Source of the DNA: Pyrinomonas methylaliphatogenes
Lineage (GTDB): Bacteria; Acidobacteriota; Blastocatellia; Pyrinomonadales; Pyrinomonadaceae
Direction: 5' to 3'
Length of the DNA stretch: 64,000 bases
Assembly (NCBI RefSeq): GCF_000820845.2
Contig: NZ_CBXV010000006.1
Location: forward strand, 62,001-126,000
Part shown: one piece after another, positions 47,428 through 56,672 of the stretch
Layout of the letters: every line of letters starts with the position of its first letter
How positions within the stretch are numbered: position 1 is the first letter of the stretch
The notes under the pieces: model-generated
Databases searched by the model: none
Told to the model about the DNA's origin: nothing
The model's input: only the letters and a program-made list of their open reading frames with translations
Program-made: the position numbers and the translations under genes

Positions 47428-49779
47428 TTGCGTACGAAGTTGATTTACGAATTCGGCCCCTACTCGCTCGATACCGCAGAGCGTGTTTTGCGACGTCGCG
47501 GGCAGATCGTCCCACTCGCTCCGAAAGCTCTGGAAACGCTCCTTGTGCTGATCGAACGGAGTGGCAACGTCGTCTCGCGCGCCGAATTGATGGAGCGCGT
47601 CTGGCCCGGGACATTCGTCGAAGAGCAAAATCTGACTTTCAACATCTCCGTCTTGCGGAAGACGCTCGGCGAGGAAGATGGCGCGCCATACATCGAGACC
47701 GTCCCCAAACGGGGATATCGTTTCGTCCCCGACGTGAAAGTGAGGCAGCTCACGTTAGAAGATCCCGGAAGCGCCAATCAAACTCGAACTATCGAACTGG
47801 GATCGGTCCAAGTCGCGGGAGAGAGCGCCGTCCATCTTGCTCCGACTTCCCCGCCCGCCGTCTCCGATCATGAACCCATCGAAGGACCCGGCGAGCCCGA
47901 GTCTGCACCGAACGGAGCGAACACGACCGAGGCCCTGCCGAATCTCGCGTATCATCCGACGAACTCCGGCCAAGATAGAGCCATAGCTCAAACCACGCTA
48001 TCTGGCCAAGTTAAGAAGCGAGCGATCCTGCTCGTGACAGCGCTCGGCCTTCTGATCGTAGCTTTTATCGTCGGATGGATGAGATCCTTCAAAGATCGAA
48101 GCGATCTCATCCCATCCTTCCAAACGATGCAGATCACACGCCTTACTGCGCTCGGCAACGTGCGCGAGGCCGCCATCTCGCCTGACGGGAAATACGTCGT
48201 CTACGTCACCGAAGCGAGCGGTCAGCAGAGCTTATGGTTGAAGCACATTCCGACCCTAAGCGACGTGCAGATAGCACCTTCGACCGCCGAGAGTTATCAG
48301 AATCTCGCCTTCTCGCCCGAGGGCGATCAGATCTATTTCACCAAGGGGGCGCATAGCGTCCCATCGCCGCTCTACCGCATTCCGGTGCTCGGCGGATCGC
48401 CGCAGAAGCTTACGGAGAACGTGATGAGCCGCATCACCTTCTCTCCTGACGGGCGGCGAATGGCCTTCGTGCGCACCTTCCCCTCTGGCGACAAAGACGC
48501 TTTGATCACAGCCAATACGGATGGCTCGGACGAGAAGATCCTCGTAATCAAAGGGCCGAACGAGACGCTCTCACCAGCCACTCCCGCCTGGTCTCCTGAC
48601 GGCAAGGTCATCGCCTGCGGGATCATGGATATCAAGAAGAATGAGATGACCATCTTCGGCGTGAGCGCCGCCGATGGGACCGAACGACACATCACTTCAT
48701 ATCGCTGGTTCCGCGTCGAGAAGATCGCTTGGGCCCCAGATGGGCAAGGGTTGATAGCCGTCGCCACGCCGCAGAAGCGTTTCTTCTATCAACTGTGGTA
48801 CGTGCCTATCGAAGGCTCACCCTATCGCATCACGAACGATCTCGATAACTACAACGGCGTCAGCGTCGCAGCTGAGGCGAACGCGATCGTCACCGTCCGC
48901 CTCGAACAACAATCAAGCCTCTGGGTGATCAATCCGGCGGAAGGAGCGATCAACGCTAAACGGCTGACCCTCAGAGCAGATGTCTTCGATGGCGGCAACG
49001 GGGTCGCATGGACGCGCGACGGGCGCATCATCTACACTTCGAACGCCAACGGCGACGATGACCTCTGGATCACCAACGCCGACGGGAGCGATCAACATCC
49101 TTTGACCCAAAGAGCGTACGTCAACTGGCAACCGACCGTTTCGCCTGACGGGCGCTACGTCGCCTTTCTCTCCGACCGCGCGGGAGCGCCTCACATCTGG
49201 CGGCTTGACCTCGAAAGCGAAGAGGTTGCGCAATTGACTCACGGGCAGGGCGAATCGAACCCGACCTTCTCGCCGGACGGAAGTTGGCTCATCTATGCCG
49301 GCATCGCGGCAAACAAATATGTCATTTGGAAAGCCCGCGCTGATGGCAGTCAAGCGCAGCAGCTCACCAAACATTCGTCCATCCGGCCCACCGTGTCGCC
49401 CGACGGGCGATGGATCGCGTACTGGTACCAAGACGACCAGCCCAATTCGCCGTGGCGGATCGCTATCATCCCCATCGAAGGCGGGGTGCCCATCAAGATC
49501 TTCGATCTCCCGCTCTCAGCCGCGCATCGCGGCTTCTTCGGCGGTTTCTTCTTCCGCGCGCGTTGGTCGCCCGACGGAACGTCTATCAGCTACATAGACG
49601 AGAAGGATGGCGTTTCGAACATCTGGGCCCAACCGCTCGACGGTGGCCCACCGAGACGATTGACCGATTTCACTTCGAACCTGATCTTCGATTTCGACTG
49701 GTCGCCCGATGGCGAACGCTTGGTCTGCTCGCGCGGCATGGAGAAGAGCGACGTCGTCCTCATAAACTTCACGAGATGA
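47428..49779 (+). CDS. Transmembrane winged-helix regulator with TolB-like beta-propeller
   Basis: 783 residues. A ToxR/CadC/OmpR-type winged helix occupies about 1-100 (FGPYSLDTAERVLRRRGQ...LTFNISVLRKTLGE...YIETVPKRGYRF). A disordered linker leads to one membrane helix near 197-217, and the remaining ~560 residues form a WD40/TolB-like propeller with repeated S-P-D-G-x-x-I/V motifs. The DNA-binding part would be in the cytoplasm and the propeller in the periplasm, making a one-step membrane sensor. This protein type is very common in Acidobacteriota. The start codon is TTG at 47428 with no strong ribosome binding site. Ligand and targets are unknown. Confidence 0.9.
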   Translation: MRTKLIYEFGPYSLDTAERVLRRRGQIVPLAPKALETLLVLIERSGNVVSRAELMERVWPGTFVEEQNLTFNISVLRKTLGEEDGAPYIETVPKRGYRFVPDVKVRQLTLEDPGSANQTRTIELGSVQVAGESAVHLAPTSPPAVSDHEPIEGPGEPESAPNGANTTEALPNLAYHPTNSGQDRAIAQTTLSGQVKKRAILLVTALGLLIVAFIVGWMRSFKDRSDLIPSFQTMQITRLTALGNVREAAISPDGKYVVYVTEASGQQSLWLKHIPTLSDVQIAPSTAESYQNLAFSPEGDQIYFTKGAHSVPSPLYRIPVLGGSPQKLTENVMSRITFSPDGRRMAFVRTFPSGDKDALITANTDGSDEKILVIKGPNETLSPATPAWSPDGKVIACGIMDIKKNEMTIFGVSAADGTERHITSYRWFRVEKIAWAPDGQGLIAVATPQKRFFYQLWYVPIEGSPYRITNDLDNYNGVSVAAEANAIVTVRLEQQSSLWVINPAEGAINAKRLTLRADVFDGGNGVAWTRDGRIIYTSNANGDDDLWITNADGSDQHPLTQRAYVNWQPTVSPDGRYVAFLSDRAGAPHIWRLDLESEEVAQLTHGQGESNPTFSPDGSWLIYAGIAANKYVIWKARADGSQAQQLTKHSSIRPTVSPDGRWIAYWYQDDQPNSPWRIAIIPIEGGVPIKIFDLPLSAAHRGFFGGFFFRARWSPDGTSISYIDEKDGVSNIWAQPLDGGPPRRLTDFTSNLIFDFDWSPDGERLVCSRGMEKSDVVLINFTR

Positions 49780-49801
49780 AAGGCTAGATGCGCAGCCGCA
49801 T

Positions 49802-51259
49802 TCAATCGTTCAACTGGATCGAACGAAGCACCGTATTGAAGGCGCTTTGGAAACCGCTGTAATCGCTCTGCGGCGCCACCGTTATCACGTAGAAGAGATC
49901 ACCGCCGCGCAACAACGTCGTGTAAACCTCGACGATCTCCGTTCTTCCCGTGATGTAAGATTCGCCTGCCAATCGCGCACGCAGCGCTTCGCGTCCGCTC
50001 AGGTAGGCGCGCTGGTATCCGCCCTGCTGACGCAAGTAGGAATTGCCTTGAATCAGAGTGTTGATGAAATTATCGGTCGCACGACGCAACTCGGCGGCTT
50101 GCGCGCGCGCGATGCCGATCTGCACGCCATGGGTGAAGACGAACTGCCCCTGGACCTCACCGTAAGCCCCATCGGGGGCGAAGATGGTCGAGCTGCCGCC
50201 GGCCAACTCGCGCCAATTATCCGGAACGCTCACCCGAAACAGGTTGCCGGTATAAGTACGGTAACTGCGCGAAGGCATCTCGACGCGCCCTCGTGGACCG
50301 CCGCCTTGCGGATAGCGCCTGCCGCCGCTCTGCACCTCTTGCATCGAAGGCGCGCGTCCCATTGAACGCAAACGCTCTTTGATGCGTTCGAATTCGGCGG
50401 TGTCGCGGATCGGATTCGAAACGCGCAACATCTGCGCTTCGCGCTCGATCCTCTCGTAACGATTGCCCGGATTCGGGTGATCGCTCAACCATTCCGGTCC
50501 ACCGCTCCCGCCTTCGCGCTCGAGCGTGCGGAACATGTTCGCCAAATCGCGCGGATCGTATCCAGCCCGCGCCATGATCTGCGCTCCCAGAACGTCAGCT
50601 TGCGTCTCGTACTCGCGACTGTATTTGAGGAAATAGATGCCGAGGCCAGTTTGCGTCCCCTGAGCGATGACCTGGCCCAGTCCGCCGCCGATGATCGCGC
50701 CGAGGATCGCGCCGCCGATGGCGGGCAACTGAAACTTCTGCGCTTTGGTCGCCTGCGCCGTCCCATGCCGCAACGCGATATGCGAAATCTCATGGGCCAT
50801 CACGCCCGCCAATTCGCCCTCATTGTGCGCCACCTCGATCACCCCGCGATTGACGTAGAGCGGGCCTCCCGGCAAAGCGAAGGCGTTGATGTCGCGGACG
50901 TTGACGACCTTGAACGTGTAATGGAATTCAGGATGTTGGAATTGAGCCGGGATCGCCGCAACCAATCGCTGTCCGACCCGTTCGATATAATCCTGCACAA
51001 CCTCATCATTGAGGAGCGGAAGTTGACGTTCGACCTCGCGCGCCGCCTCTTGTCCAAGGCGCACATCGTCGCGCGGGCTGTAACTGTTTTTCGGCGCGCT
51101 GATGCGCGTTTGCGCGAGCGCAAGTTGCGGCATCACCGCCATTGCGACGATCAGCCAAATCGCCAACCAAACTGTAAGATCACCGCTTCTCACTCGCCCG
51201 CGATGGCATCTTGCCGCTCGCCAACTGGATTGCGAAATTGAACGATCTCTGCTTCTCAC
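49802..51259 (-). CDS. Secreted M48-family metallopeptidase
   Basis: 485 residues. The zinc motif HEISH is in GVMAHEISHIALRHG (about 155-165), and the third ligand is in the later SREYETQAD. A signal peptide lies after a long basic n-region (hydrophobic WLAIWLIVAMAVMPQLALA). The C-terminal 200 residues, beyond the catalytic domain, include a PSRSYRTYTGNLFRVSVPDNW segment of unknown fold. This is a BepA/YfgC-like peptidase that may do outer-membrane quality control. The start is a GTG at 51259 with GGAGGG in front; a U-tailed hairpin just upstream suggests attenuation. The stop is 22 bases from the winged-helix gene stop. Confidence 0.9.
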   Translation of the reverse strand: MRSRDRSISQSSWRAARCHRGRVRSGDLTVWLAIWLIVAMAVMPQLALAQTRISAPKNSYSPRDDVRLGQEAAREVERQLPLLNDEVVQDYIERVGQRLVAAIPAQFQHPEFHYTFKVVNVRDINAFALPGGPLYVNRGVIEVAHNEGELAGVMAHEISHIALRHGTAQATKAQKFQLPAIGGAILGAIIGGGLGQVIAQGTQTGLGIYFLKYSREYETQADVLGAQIMARAGYDPRDLANMFRTLEREGGSGGPEWLSDHPNPGNRYERIEREAQMLRVSNPIRDTAEFERIKERLRSMGRAPSMQEVQSGGRRYPQGGGPRGRVEMPSRSYRTYTGNLFRVSVPDNWRELAGGSSTIFAPDGAYGEVQGQFVFTHGVQIGIARAQAAELRRATDNFINTLIQGNSYLRQQGGYQRAYLSGREALRARLAGESYITGRTEIVEVYTTLLRGGDLFYVITVAPQSDYSGFQSAFNTVLRSIQLND

Positions 51260-51278
51260 CTCATCCCTCCTTATGCGG

Positions 51279-51364
51279 AAAAAGCGGCGCGCCCTTATTC
51301 TCTGGGGGCGTGCCGCTTCAAGAAGCTTCCCCCACGTTTAAGAGCGACCTTTGCGCTTGGGGGA
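51279..51364 (-). promoter_or_regulatory. Possible attenuator/riboswitch-like leader of the M48 gene
   Basis: On the minus strand a 13-bp GC-rich hairpin (51306-51318 with 51282-51294, one G-T wobble) ends in TTTTT, directly before the GGAGGG ribosome binding site (about 51266-51271). Just upstream a second helix pairs 51358-51364 with 51328-51334 (TCCCCCA/TGGGGGA), with a small inner hairpin 354-357/343-346. The 3' strand of that helix could also pair with CCCCCA at 51303-51308 in the terminator, although only three of those bases are in its stem. No room remains for a promoter between the terminator and the start codon. Confidence 0.55.
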
Positions 51365-51516
51365 GAGCGCTAGATTTCGCGCACCGATGACGCGCACGGT
51401 GCCGCGTTAGCATATTTCACAGATGAATCCTACTGCAAGCCGGTTGTCTTGTCACGGAAGATTGGAGCGAAACAGAGCGATTCCCAACTTGCAACGTTGT
51501 AAGGGATTATGCACAA

Positions 51517-51658
51517 GCCAAAACGAGAACAAAGGAGCGATGCTCACGCGGTTCGAGCTTGTGGAGACGGAGACGGCGCTGATATGCTCACCCCGGACTA
51601 ATCACGGATTTCGAAGGACAAGCGCCGCCAAAATGAGAACAAAGGAGCGATGCTCACG
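51517..51658. repeat. Paired direct repeat (32 bp x2, 78 bp gap), locus F
   Basis: Copies at 51517-51548 and 51627-51658, containing GAGAACAAAGGAGCGATGCT, match at 31 of 32 positions. The gap is 78 bp, twice that of all other pairs. It lies in the 428-base gap between the membrane protein gene and the M48 gene. Confidence 0.9.
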
Positions 51659-51687
51659 TCCCGGCTGTGTTTTAAAGCCCCATTCGA

Positions 51688-52380
51688 TTATAGGCGGCGA
51701 GGTTCAATGGCCCGTTCGATGCGGCGCGAGACCTGCGCGAGCGGCGCGAGATCGATCGCGTTGCCGTTCCACGCTTTGACCATCAAAGAGATGAGGAAGA
51801 TGAAAGCGACTATCTGGAAGAGAACCCAACCGGCGCTAAGCAGCGCGCTCGACAGACCGCCGAGCGTGATCTCAGCCATAAGATGGGCGAAACGGAACAA
51901 CAGACCGCCGCCCATAATCGCCAGATGGAGGCTGAGCGCCTGCGCCGCGTTGGCGCGCACGCGCGTTTCGCTCCGCGGAGTGAGGAAGAGTTCTATGGCC
52001 GCCAATGCAGCGCCGATGAAGAACGGTATGTATGGCAGCGTCACCGCGATGTTTTCTGCGATCCCCAGTCCGGCAACCGTGCGCGTGCGCGAAGCAGAGA
52101 GATTGATGCCATTTACCGGAGCTGTCGCCAAAGGCGGAGGCGCGGCTTGATAACGTGGTGGATCGCCGGGGAACTCAACGTAACGGCGCGTTGGCGCTTC
52201 GGCCCCTTCCGCCACAGGGGCGTGTGGCAACTCTTCTTCCGTCGAACGCCCCCAAGCCCTTTCGGTCTGTCGCGCGTATTCGGGATCGAGCGGATTGGTG
52301 TCGTACTGACCTCTCTTTTCCATCGCCGGAATTGTCACATTCTTTTTACGAAAAACCAACCCTAAAAGTTCACGCCTCAC
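51688..52380 (-). CDS. Membrane protein, DUF4870-like
   Basis: 230 residues from GTG at 52380, which overlaps the stop of the JAMM gene by four bases and has GAGG in front; ATG at 52323 is the alternative. A disordered, proline-rich N-terminal part (to about 95) is followed by three or four hydrophobic segments (ENIAVTLPYIPFFIGAALAAIELFL, ALSLHLAIMGGGLLFRFA, AGWVLFQIVAFIFLISLMVKAW) separated by a basic loop. It looks like a small multi-span inner-membrane protein of the DUF4870 type. Function unknown. Last gene of the minus-strand aspS unit. Confidence 0.65.
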   Translation of the reverse strand: MRRELLGLVFRKKNVTIPAMEKRGQYDTNPLDPEYARQTERAWGRSTEEELPHAPVAEGAEAPTRRYVEFPGDPPRYQAAPPPLATAPVNGINLSASRTRTVAGLGIAENIAVTLPYIPFFIGAALAAIELFLTPRSETRVRANAAQALSLHLAIMGGGLLFRFAHLMAEITLGGLSSALLSAGWVLFQIVAFIFLISLMVKAWNGNAIDLAPLAQVSRRIERAIEPRRL

Positions 52381-52805
52381 TCGACTACCTCATAAACCGC
52401 CTCTTCCCATCGATGCTCCGCCTCGAACAGATGGAAAGCGCGCACGATCCCCTCTTCGCCATCGAATCCGATGATCAGGTAAACAGCAGCGGGATAGTAG
52501 GCCAATCTGATATCCGTTTCCGATGGGATCGGATCAGATGCGCATGGATGCGAGTGATAGATGCCGATGAGTTCCTCTCCGCGAGCGCGCATCCGACGTT
52601 GCACGGCGAAGAGATCTTCGGGCGCCGCTTCATATGCGACGAGGGGATTCCGCGCGACGTTGCGCAATCGATAGACGCTGGAAGCGATCTCATGATGACC
52701 GCCGATCAGGCCGCAACACTCGGCGGGGCGTTCTTGGCGCGCATGACGGATGATCTCATCAACATGCGCGCGACGCAGGATGAGCTTTCTCGGCGCATCG
52801 CTCAC
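52377..52805 (-). CDS. JAMM/MPN-domain (Mov34/PAD-1, M67) metallopeptidase
   Basis: 142 residues. The JAMM zinc motif is complete: Glu in PAECCGLIGG near 29, then H-S-H-P near 84-87 with S and D in PIPSETD. Bacterial JAMM proteins remove C-terminal residues from sulfur carrier proteins or cut peptide/isopeptide bonds. No sulfur-carrier gene (thiS or moaD) is nearby. It overlaps aspS by four bases and the downstream membrane gene by four bases, giving tight translational coupling of all three. Substrate unknown. Confidence 0.88.
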   Translation of the reverse strand: MSDAPRKLILRRAHVDEIIRHARQERPAECCGLIGGHHEIASSVYRLRNVARNPLVAYEAAPEDLFAVQRRMRARGEELIGIYHSHPCASDPIPSETDIRLAYYPAAVYLIIGFDGEEGIVRAFHLFEAEHRWEEAVYEVVE

Positions 52806-54607
52806 CTTTCGACCTTTATGTGCAACTCTGCGAGCAATCGCGGATCGACTTCGCTCGGCGCATCGATCATCAGATCGACCGCCGCCGCCGTCTTCGGGAA
52901 AGCGATCACATCGCGGATATTGTTCGTTCCAACCAGAAGCATCATCAACCGATCGATGCCCGGCGCGATCCCACCGTGCGGCGGCGTCCCATACTCCAAG
53001 GCATCGAGGAAGAAGCCGAATCGCTGACGCGCCTCTTCCTCGGTCAATCCGAGCGCTTTAAAGATCAAGCGCTGCACGTCGCGCCGGTGAATGCGGATCG
53101 AGCCGCTCGCCAATTCCACCCCGTTGATGACCGGATCATAGGCTTTGGCGCGCAACTGGCCCAACAGGTGAGTCTCGCCGCCTTCGACCGCGCGTTCGAG
53201 AAGCGGAAGATCTTCGTCCACGGGTGAGGTGAACGGGTGATGCATCGCATAGTATCGCCCATCCTCCTCGCTATACTCGAACATGGGGAAGTCTATGACC
53301 CACAGCGGCGCGAATTTGCTCTCATCGATCAATCCCTCTCGACGGGCGATCTCATTACGCAAAGCGCCTAAACTCGCTGCGACCGTCTTCGCTTTACCCG
53401 CGACGAGCAGGACCAGATCGCCCCTTTCCGCGCGCGCGCAGTCCGCGATTCGCACCACCGCCTCCTGTCCCAAAGCCTTCAGGAGCGACGAAGAGAGATC
53501 ATCTCCGAGCTTGATCCACGCCAGCGCTGAAGCGCCATACCGCTTGGCGAACTCTTGTAATTCGTCGAGCGTCTTGCGCGAATAGCCAGCGCCACCTTTG
53601 ACGACGATCCCCTTTATCTCACCTCCATCCTCGAGCGTTCTAGCGAATGGAGCGAAGCTAGTCCCGGCAACGGCGCTTCGCAAATCGCACAACTCCATCC
53701 CGAAGCGAAGATCCGGTTTATCCGTCCCGAAACGGCTCATCACCTCAGCGTAGGAGAAGCGCGGGAACGGGACGGGAAGCTCGACATCGATCAGGCGAAA
53801 GATGCGCTGGAACAAGCCTTCGATCAGACTGTAGATCTCTTCCGGCGTGATGAAACTCATCTCGATGTCGAGCTGTGTGAATTCCGGTTGCCGGTCGGCG
53901 CGCAAATCTTCGTCGCGGAAACAGCGCGCGATCTGGTAGTACCTGTCGAGCCCAGCGATCATGCAAAGCTGCTTGAAAAGCTGCGGCGATTGCGGCAAAG
54001 CGTAGAACTTGCCGGGATGCAAGCGCGAAGGGACGATGAAATCGCGCGCACCTTCGGGAGTAGATTTGATGAGGATCGGCGTCTCTATCTCGGTGAACCC
54101 CTGTTCATCCATGTAACGCCTGATTTCAGCGATCACGCGATGGCGCAACCGCAAGTTAGCTTGTAGTTGCGGGCGGCGCAGATCGAGATAGCGATAGCGC
54201 AGGCGTAAATCTTCACCCGCCAACGGCTCGCCCGGCGCAGGTTCGATCTGAAATGGTGGCGTGCGCGCATCGTTCAAAATCCTTATCTCACGCGCATGGA
54301 CTTCGACATCACCGGTCGCGATCTTCGGATTGCGCTGCGATGCGGCGCGGGCGACGACCGGACCACGCACGGCGATGACATATTCGCTGCGCACCTCTTT
54401 AGCGCGCATGTGCGCTTCCGGCGATCTTTCCGCATCGCAGACGACCTGCGTTACGCCATCGCGATCGCGCAGATCGATGAAGGTGAGTGGGCCGAAATCG
54501 CGCCGCCGCGCCGCCCATCCCATCAATGTCACAGTTTGACCGACATGATCGAGACGCAATTCTCCGCAAGAATGCGTGCGTCGCCAATCTCCTAGATTAT
54601 CGAGCAT
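52802..54607 (-). CDS. aspS: Aspartate--tRNA ligase
   Basis: About 601 residues from the ATG at 54607 (TTG at 54616 is the next option). Bacterial-type AspRS: OB-fold anticodon domain at the start (GWAARRRDFGPLTFIDLRDRDG), motif 2 (CFRDEDLRADRQPEFTQLDIE), the bacterial GAD insert in the middle, and the C-terminal HHPFT and GIAPGIDRLMMLL motif 3. Whether it is discriminating or charges tRNA-Asn too cannot be told from this alone. hisS lies 105 bases upstream, and the JAMM gene overlaps the stop. Confidence 0.96.
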   Translation of the reverse strand: MLDNLGDWRRTHSCGELRLDHVGQTVTLMGWAARRRDFGPLTFIDLRDRDGVTQVVCDAERSPEAHMRAKEVRSEYVIAVRGPVVARAASQRNPKIATGDVEVHAREIRILNDARTPPFQIEPAPGEPLAGEDLRLRYRYLDLRRPQLQANLRLRHRVIAEIRRYMDEQGFTEIETPILIKSTPEGARDFIVPSRLHPGKFYALPQSPQLFKQLCMIAGLDRYYQIARCFRDEDLRADRQPEFTQLDIEMSFITPEEIYSLIEGLFQRIFRLIDVELPVPFPRFSYAEVMSRFGTDKPDLRFGMELCDLRSAVAGTSFAPFARTLEDGGEIKGIVVKGGAGYSRKTLDELQEFAKRYGASALAWIKLGDDLSSSLLKALGQEAVVRIADCARAERGDLVLLVAGKAKTVAASLGALRNEIARREGLIDESKFAPLWVIDFPMFEYSEEDGRYYAMHHPFTSPVDEDLPLLERAVEGGETHLLGQLRAKAYDPVINGVELASGSIRIHRRDVQRLIFKALGLTEEEARQRFGFFLDALEYGTPPHGGIAPGIDRLMMLLVGTNNIRDVIAFPKTAAAVDLMIDAPSEVDPRLLAELHIKVER

Positions 54608-54711
54608 AAGATCCAAAACGCGCTTTCACCTCACCTTCTCGAGGAGATTCCCGAAGCTCAAAACCTAATTCAACCGCCCCTCGATCTTTTCGAAAAGATC
54701 TCACCGCGCTC

Positions 54712-56070
54712 TCAAAAGGTCACGAGCGATTCTTTTATCGCTTCCGCGAGAGCCTCACGGCGCACAGCTCGTTGTTCGCCCGTGCGCATATCCTTGACCG
54801 AAACCTCGCCGCGCTCCTTCTCATCCGGCCCCAACACGACGACGAATGGGATGCCGCGCGCCGCCGCATATTTGAACTGTTTGCCGAGCTTGTGCGCTTC
54901 AGGATAGAGATCGACGCGCAAACCGCGCTGGCGCAAAGCGCGCGCCAACGCGAGCGCTTCTGCGACGCTCGCCTCATCCCAAATCGTGACCAACGCATCG
55001 ACCGACGCGCGATCCAACTCCGGCGGGAACATCCCCCGCTCGCTCATGACGACGATGATGCGCTCCAACCCCAAAGAGAAACCGCACGCCGGCACATCGC
55101 GCCCCAAGAACATGCCGATCAGGTTATCATAGCGCCCGCCGCCGCCTAAGCTGCCCGACAGATCGGGCACGTTTATCTCCATGATCGCCCCCGTGTAATA
55201 GGAGAGGCCGCGCGCTAGATTGGGATCGAGTTCGAGACGCGAGCTGACGCCGCTCGCTTCCGCATAACAGAGGATCTGTTGCAACTCAGCGACGCCGCGC
55301 TTCCCGCCCTCATGTTCGCCGATGAACTCGCTCAATCGGGCGAGGATCGCGTGATTCGCCCGTTCATCCCCTCTCAATCCGCTTATCTCTTCAAAGAATC
55401 CGAGCAGGCGATGCGCCGCTTCATCCGAGATCCCGCGCGCCGCGAGTTCGCGCGCGACCCCTTCGACGCCTATTTTATCCAGTTTATCGAGCGCGACGAG
55501 CGCCGATTCGTGCTGTTCGACAGAGATCCCGGCGCGCTCCAGAATGGCCGTCAAGGTCTGACGATGATTCAACCGAATGCGGAAGTCACTGAACCCTAAC
55601 CGTTCGAGCGCGTCGCTCGCGGCAGCGCACAACTCAGCCTCAACAGCCATCGAACGGCTGCCGGTCACATCCACGTCGCACTGGTAGAATTCGCGGAAAC
55701 GCCCGCGCGCCGGACGATCGGCGCGCCACACCGGTTGAATCTGGTACCGCTTGAAGAATGGCGGCAATTGATTCTGGTATTCGGCGACGACACGCGCAAG
55801 CGGCACCGTTAGATCATATCTCAAGGCGAGATCGGCTTCACCGCTCCTTTCATGCTCGCCGCGCTTTAAAATCTTGAAGATGAGCTGATTGCCCTCCTCG
55901 CCATACTTCCCAAGCAACGTCTCGATATTCTCCACCGCCGGAGTTTCAAGCGGTTCGAACCCGTAACTTTCGTAGACCTCCTTAATGACGCGAATGACAT
56001 ACTCGCGCCGCCGCACATCGGCGGGCAGAAAGTCGCGCATCCCGCGCGCTGGTTGAGTCCTACTAGCCAT
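54712..56070 (-). CDS. hisS: Histidine--tRNA ligase
   Basis: 452 residues. Class II synthetase: TPAVENIETLLGK near the start, motif 2 RPARGRFREFYQCDVD near 118, the histidine-specific RGLSYYTG (HisA-type motif), and GGGGRYDNLIGMF, ending with the anticodon-binding domain. It attaches histidine to its tRNA. It is upstream of aspS on the same strand, a well-known hisS-aspS arrangement. The GCA domain end is intact. Confidence 0.96.
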   Translation of the reverse strand: MASRTQPARGMRDFLPADVRRREYVIRVIKEVYESYGFEPLETPAVENIETLLGKYGEEGNQLIFKILKRGEHERSGEADLALRYDLTVPLARVVAEYQNQLPPFFKRYQIQPVWRADRPARGRFREFYQCDVDVTGSRSMAVEAELCAAASDALERLGFSDFRIRLNHRQTLTAILERAGISVEQHESALVALDKLDKIGVEGVARELAARGISDEAAHRLLGFFEEISGLRGDERANHAILARLSEFIGEHEGGKRGVAELQQILCYAEASGVSSRLELDPNLARGLSYYTGAIMEINVPDLSGSLGGGGRYDNLIGMFLGRDVPACGFSLGLERIIVVMSERGMFPPELDRASVDALVTIWDEASVAEALALARALRQRGLRVDLYPEAHKLGKQFKYAAARGIPFVVVLGPDEKERGEVSVKDMRTGEQRAVRREALAEAIKESLVTF

Positions 56071-56122
56071 AACGCCCCTCGTTCACAACCGATCGGCAAC
56101 GCGATCCGGTCACGGATCTGCG

Positions 56123-56638
56123 TCACGATCGCTCACCTTTGTACGCCTTTGCGTAATCAATGTAATTTCGCCAAAACCTTTCCAGAGTCGCCAGCTCTTC
56201 GTCGTCCAACGCGCGCGCCACTCGCGCCGGCATGCCCATCACGAGCGAGCCCGCAGGGACGATCGTCCCCGGCGTTACAAGCGCGCCCGCGGCGATTAGA
56301 GATCGCGCGCCGATCCTCGCTCCATCCAACACGATCGCCCCGATCCCGATCAAACTCCCGCGCTCGATGTGACAACCATGGATCGTCGCCCGATGCCCGA
56401 TCGTCACTTCATCCTCGATGATCGTCGGATGCTTCTCCCGCGTCACATGCACGATCGCTCCGTCCTGGATGTTGACGCGCGCGCCGATCCGTATGAAGTT
56501 GACATCGCCGCGCACAATAGCTCCGAACCAGACGGAAGATTCCTCGCCGATCACGACATCGCCGATGACGCAAGCGTTTTCGGCGATGTATGCCGTCGGA
56601 TGAATCTGCGGACGTTTGTCGCGAAAATCCCGGATCAT
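56123..56638 (-). CDS. Gamma-carbonic-anhydrase-like hexapeptide-repeat protein
   Basis: 171 residues forming a left-handed beta-helix (repeats of V-I-G-x-x-V and I-G). Zinc histidines lie in IVHVTREKHPT and TIGHRATIHGCH, in the pattern of gamma-carbonic anhydrases and the PaaY/CaiE group. It would work as a trimer in the cytoplasm. Real carbonic anhydrase activity is not assured. Sits between hisS and dcd on the same strand with 52- and 34-base gaps. Confidence 0.88.
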   Translation of the reverse strand: MIRDFRDKRPQIHPTAYIAENACVIGDVVIGEESSVWFGAIVRGDVNFIRIGARVNIQDGAIVHVTREKHPTIIEDEVTIGHRATIHGCHIERGSLIGIGAIVLDGARIGARSLIAAGALVTPGTIVPAGSLVMGMPARVARALDDEELATLERFWRNYIDYAKAYKGERS

Positions 56639-56672
56639 CCTCCACCCAAGAGCTGTGCGAAACGCTCCTCCA

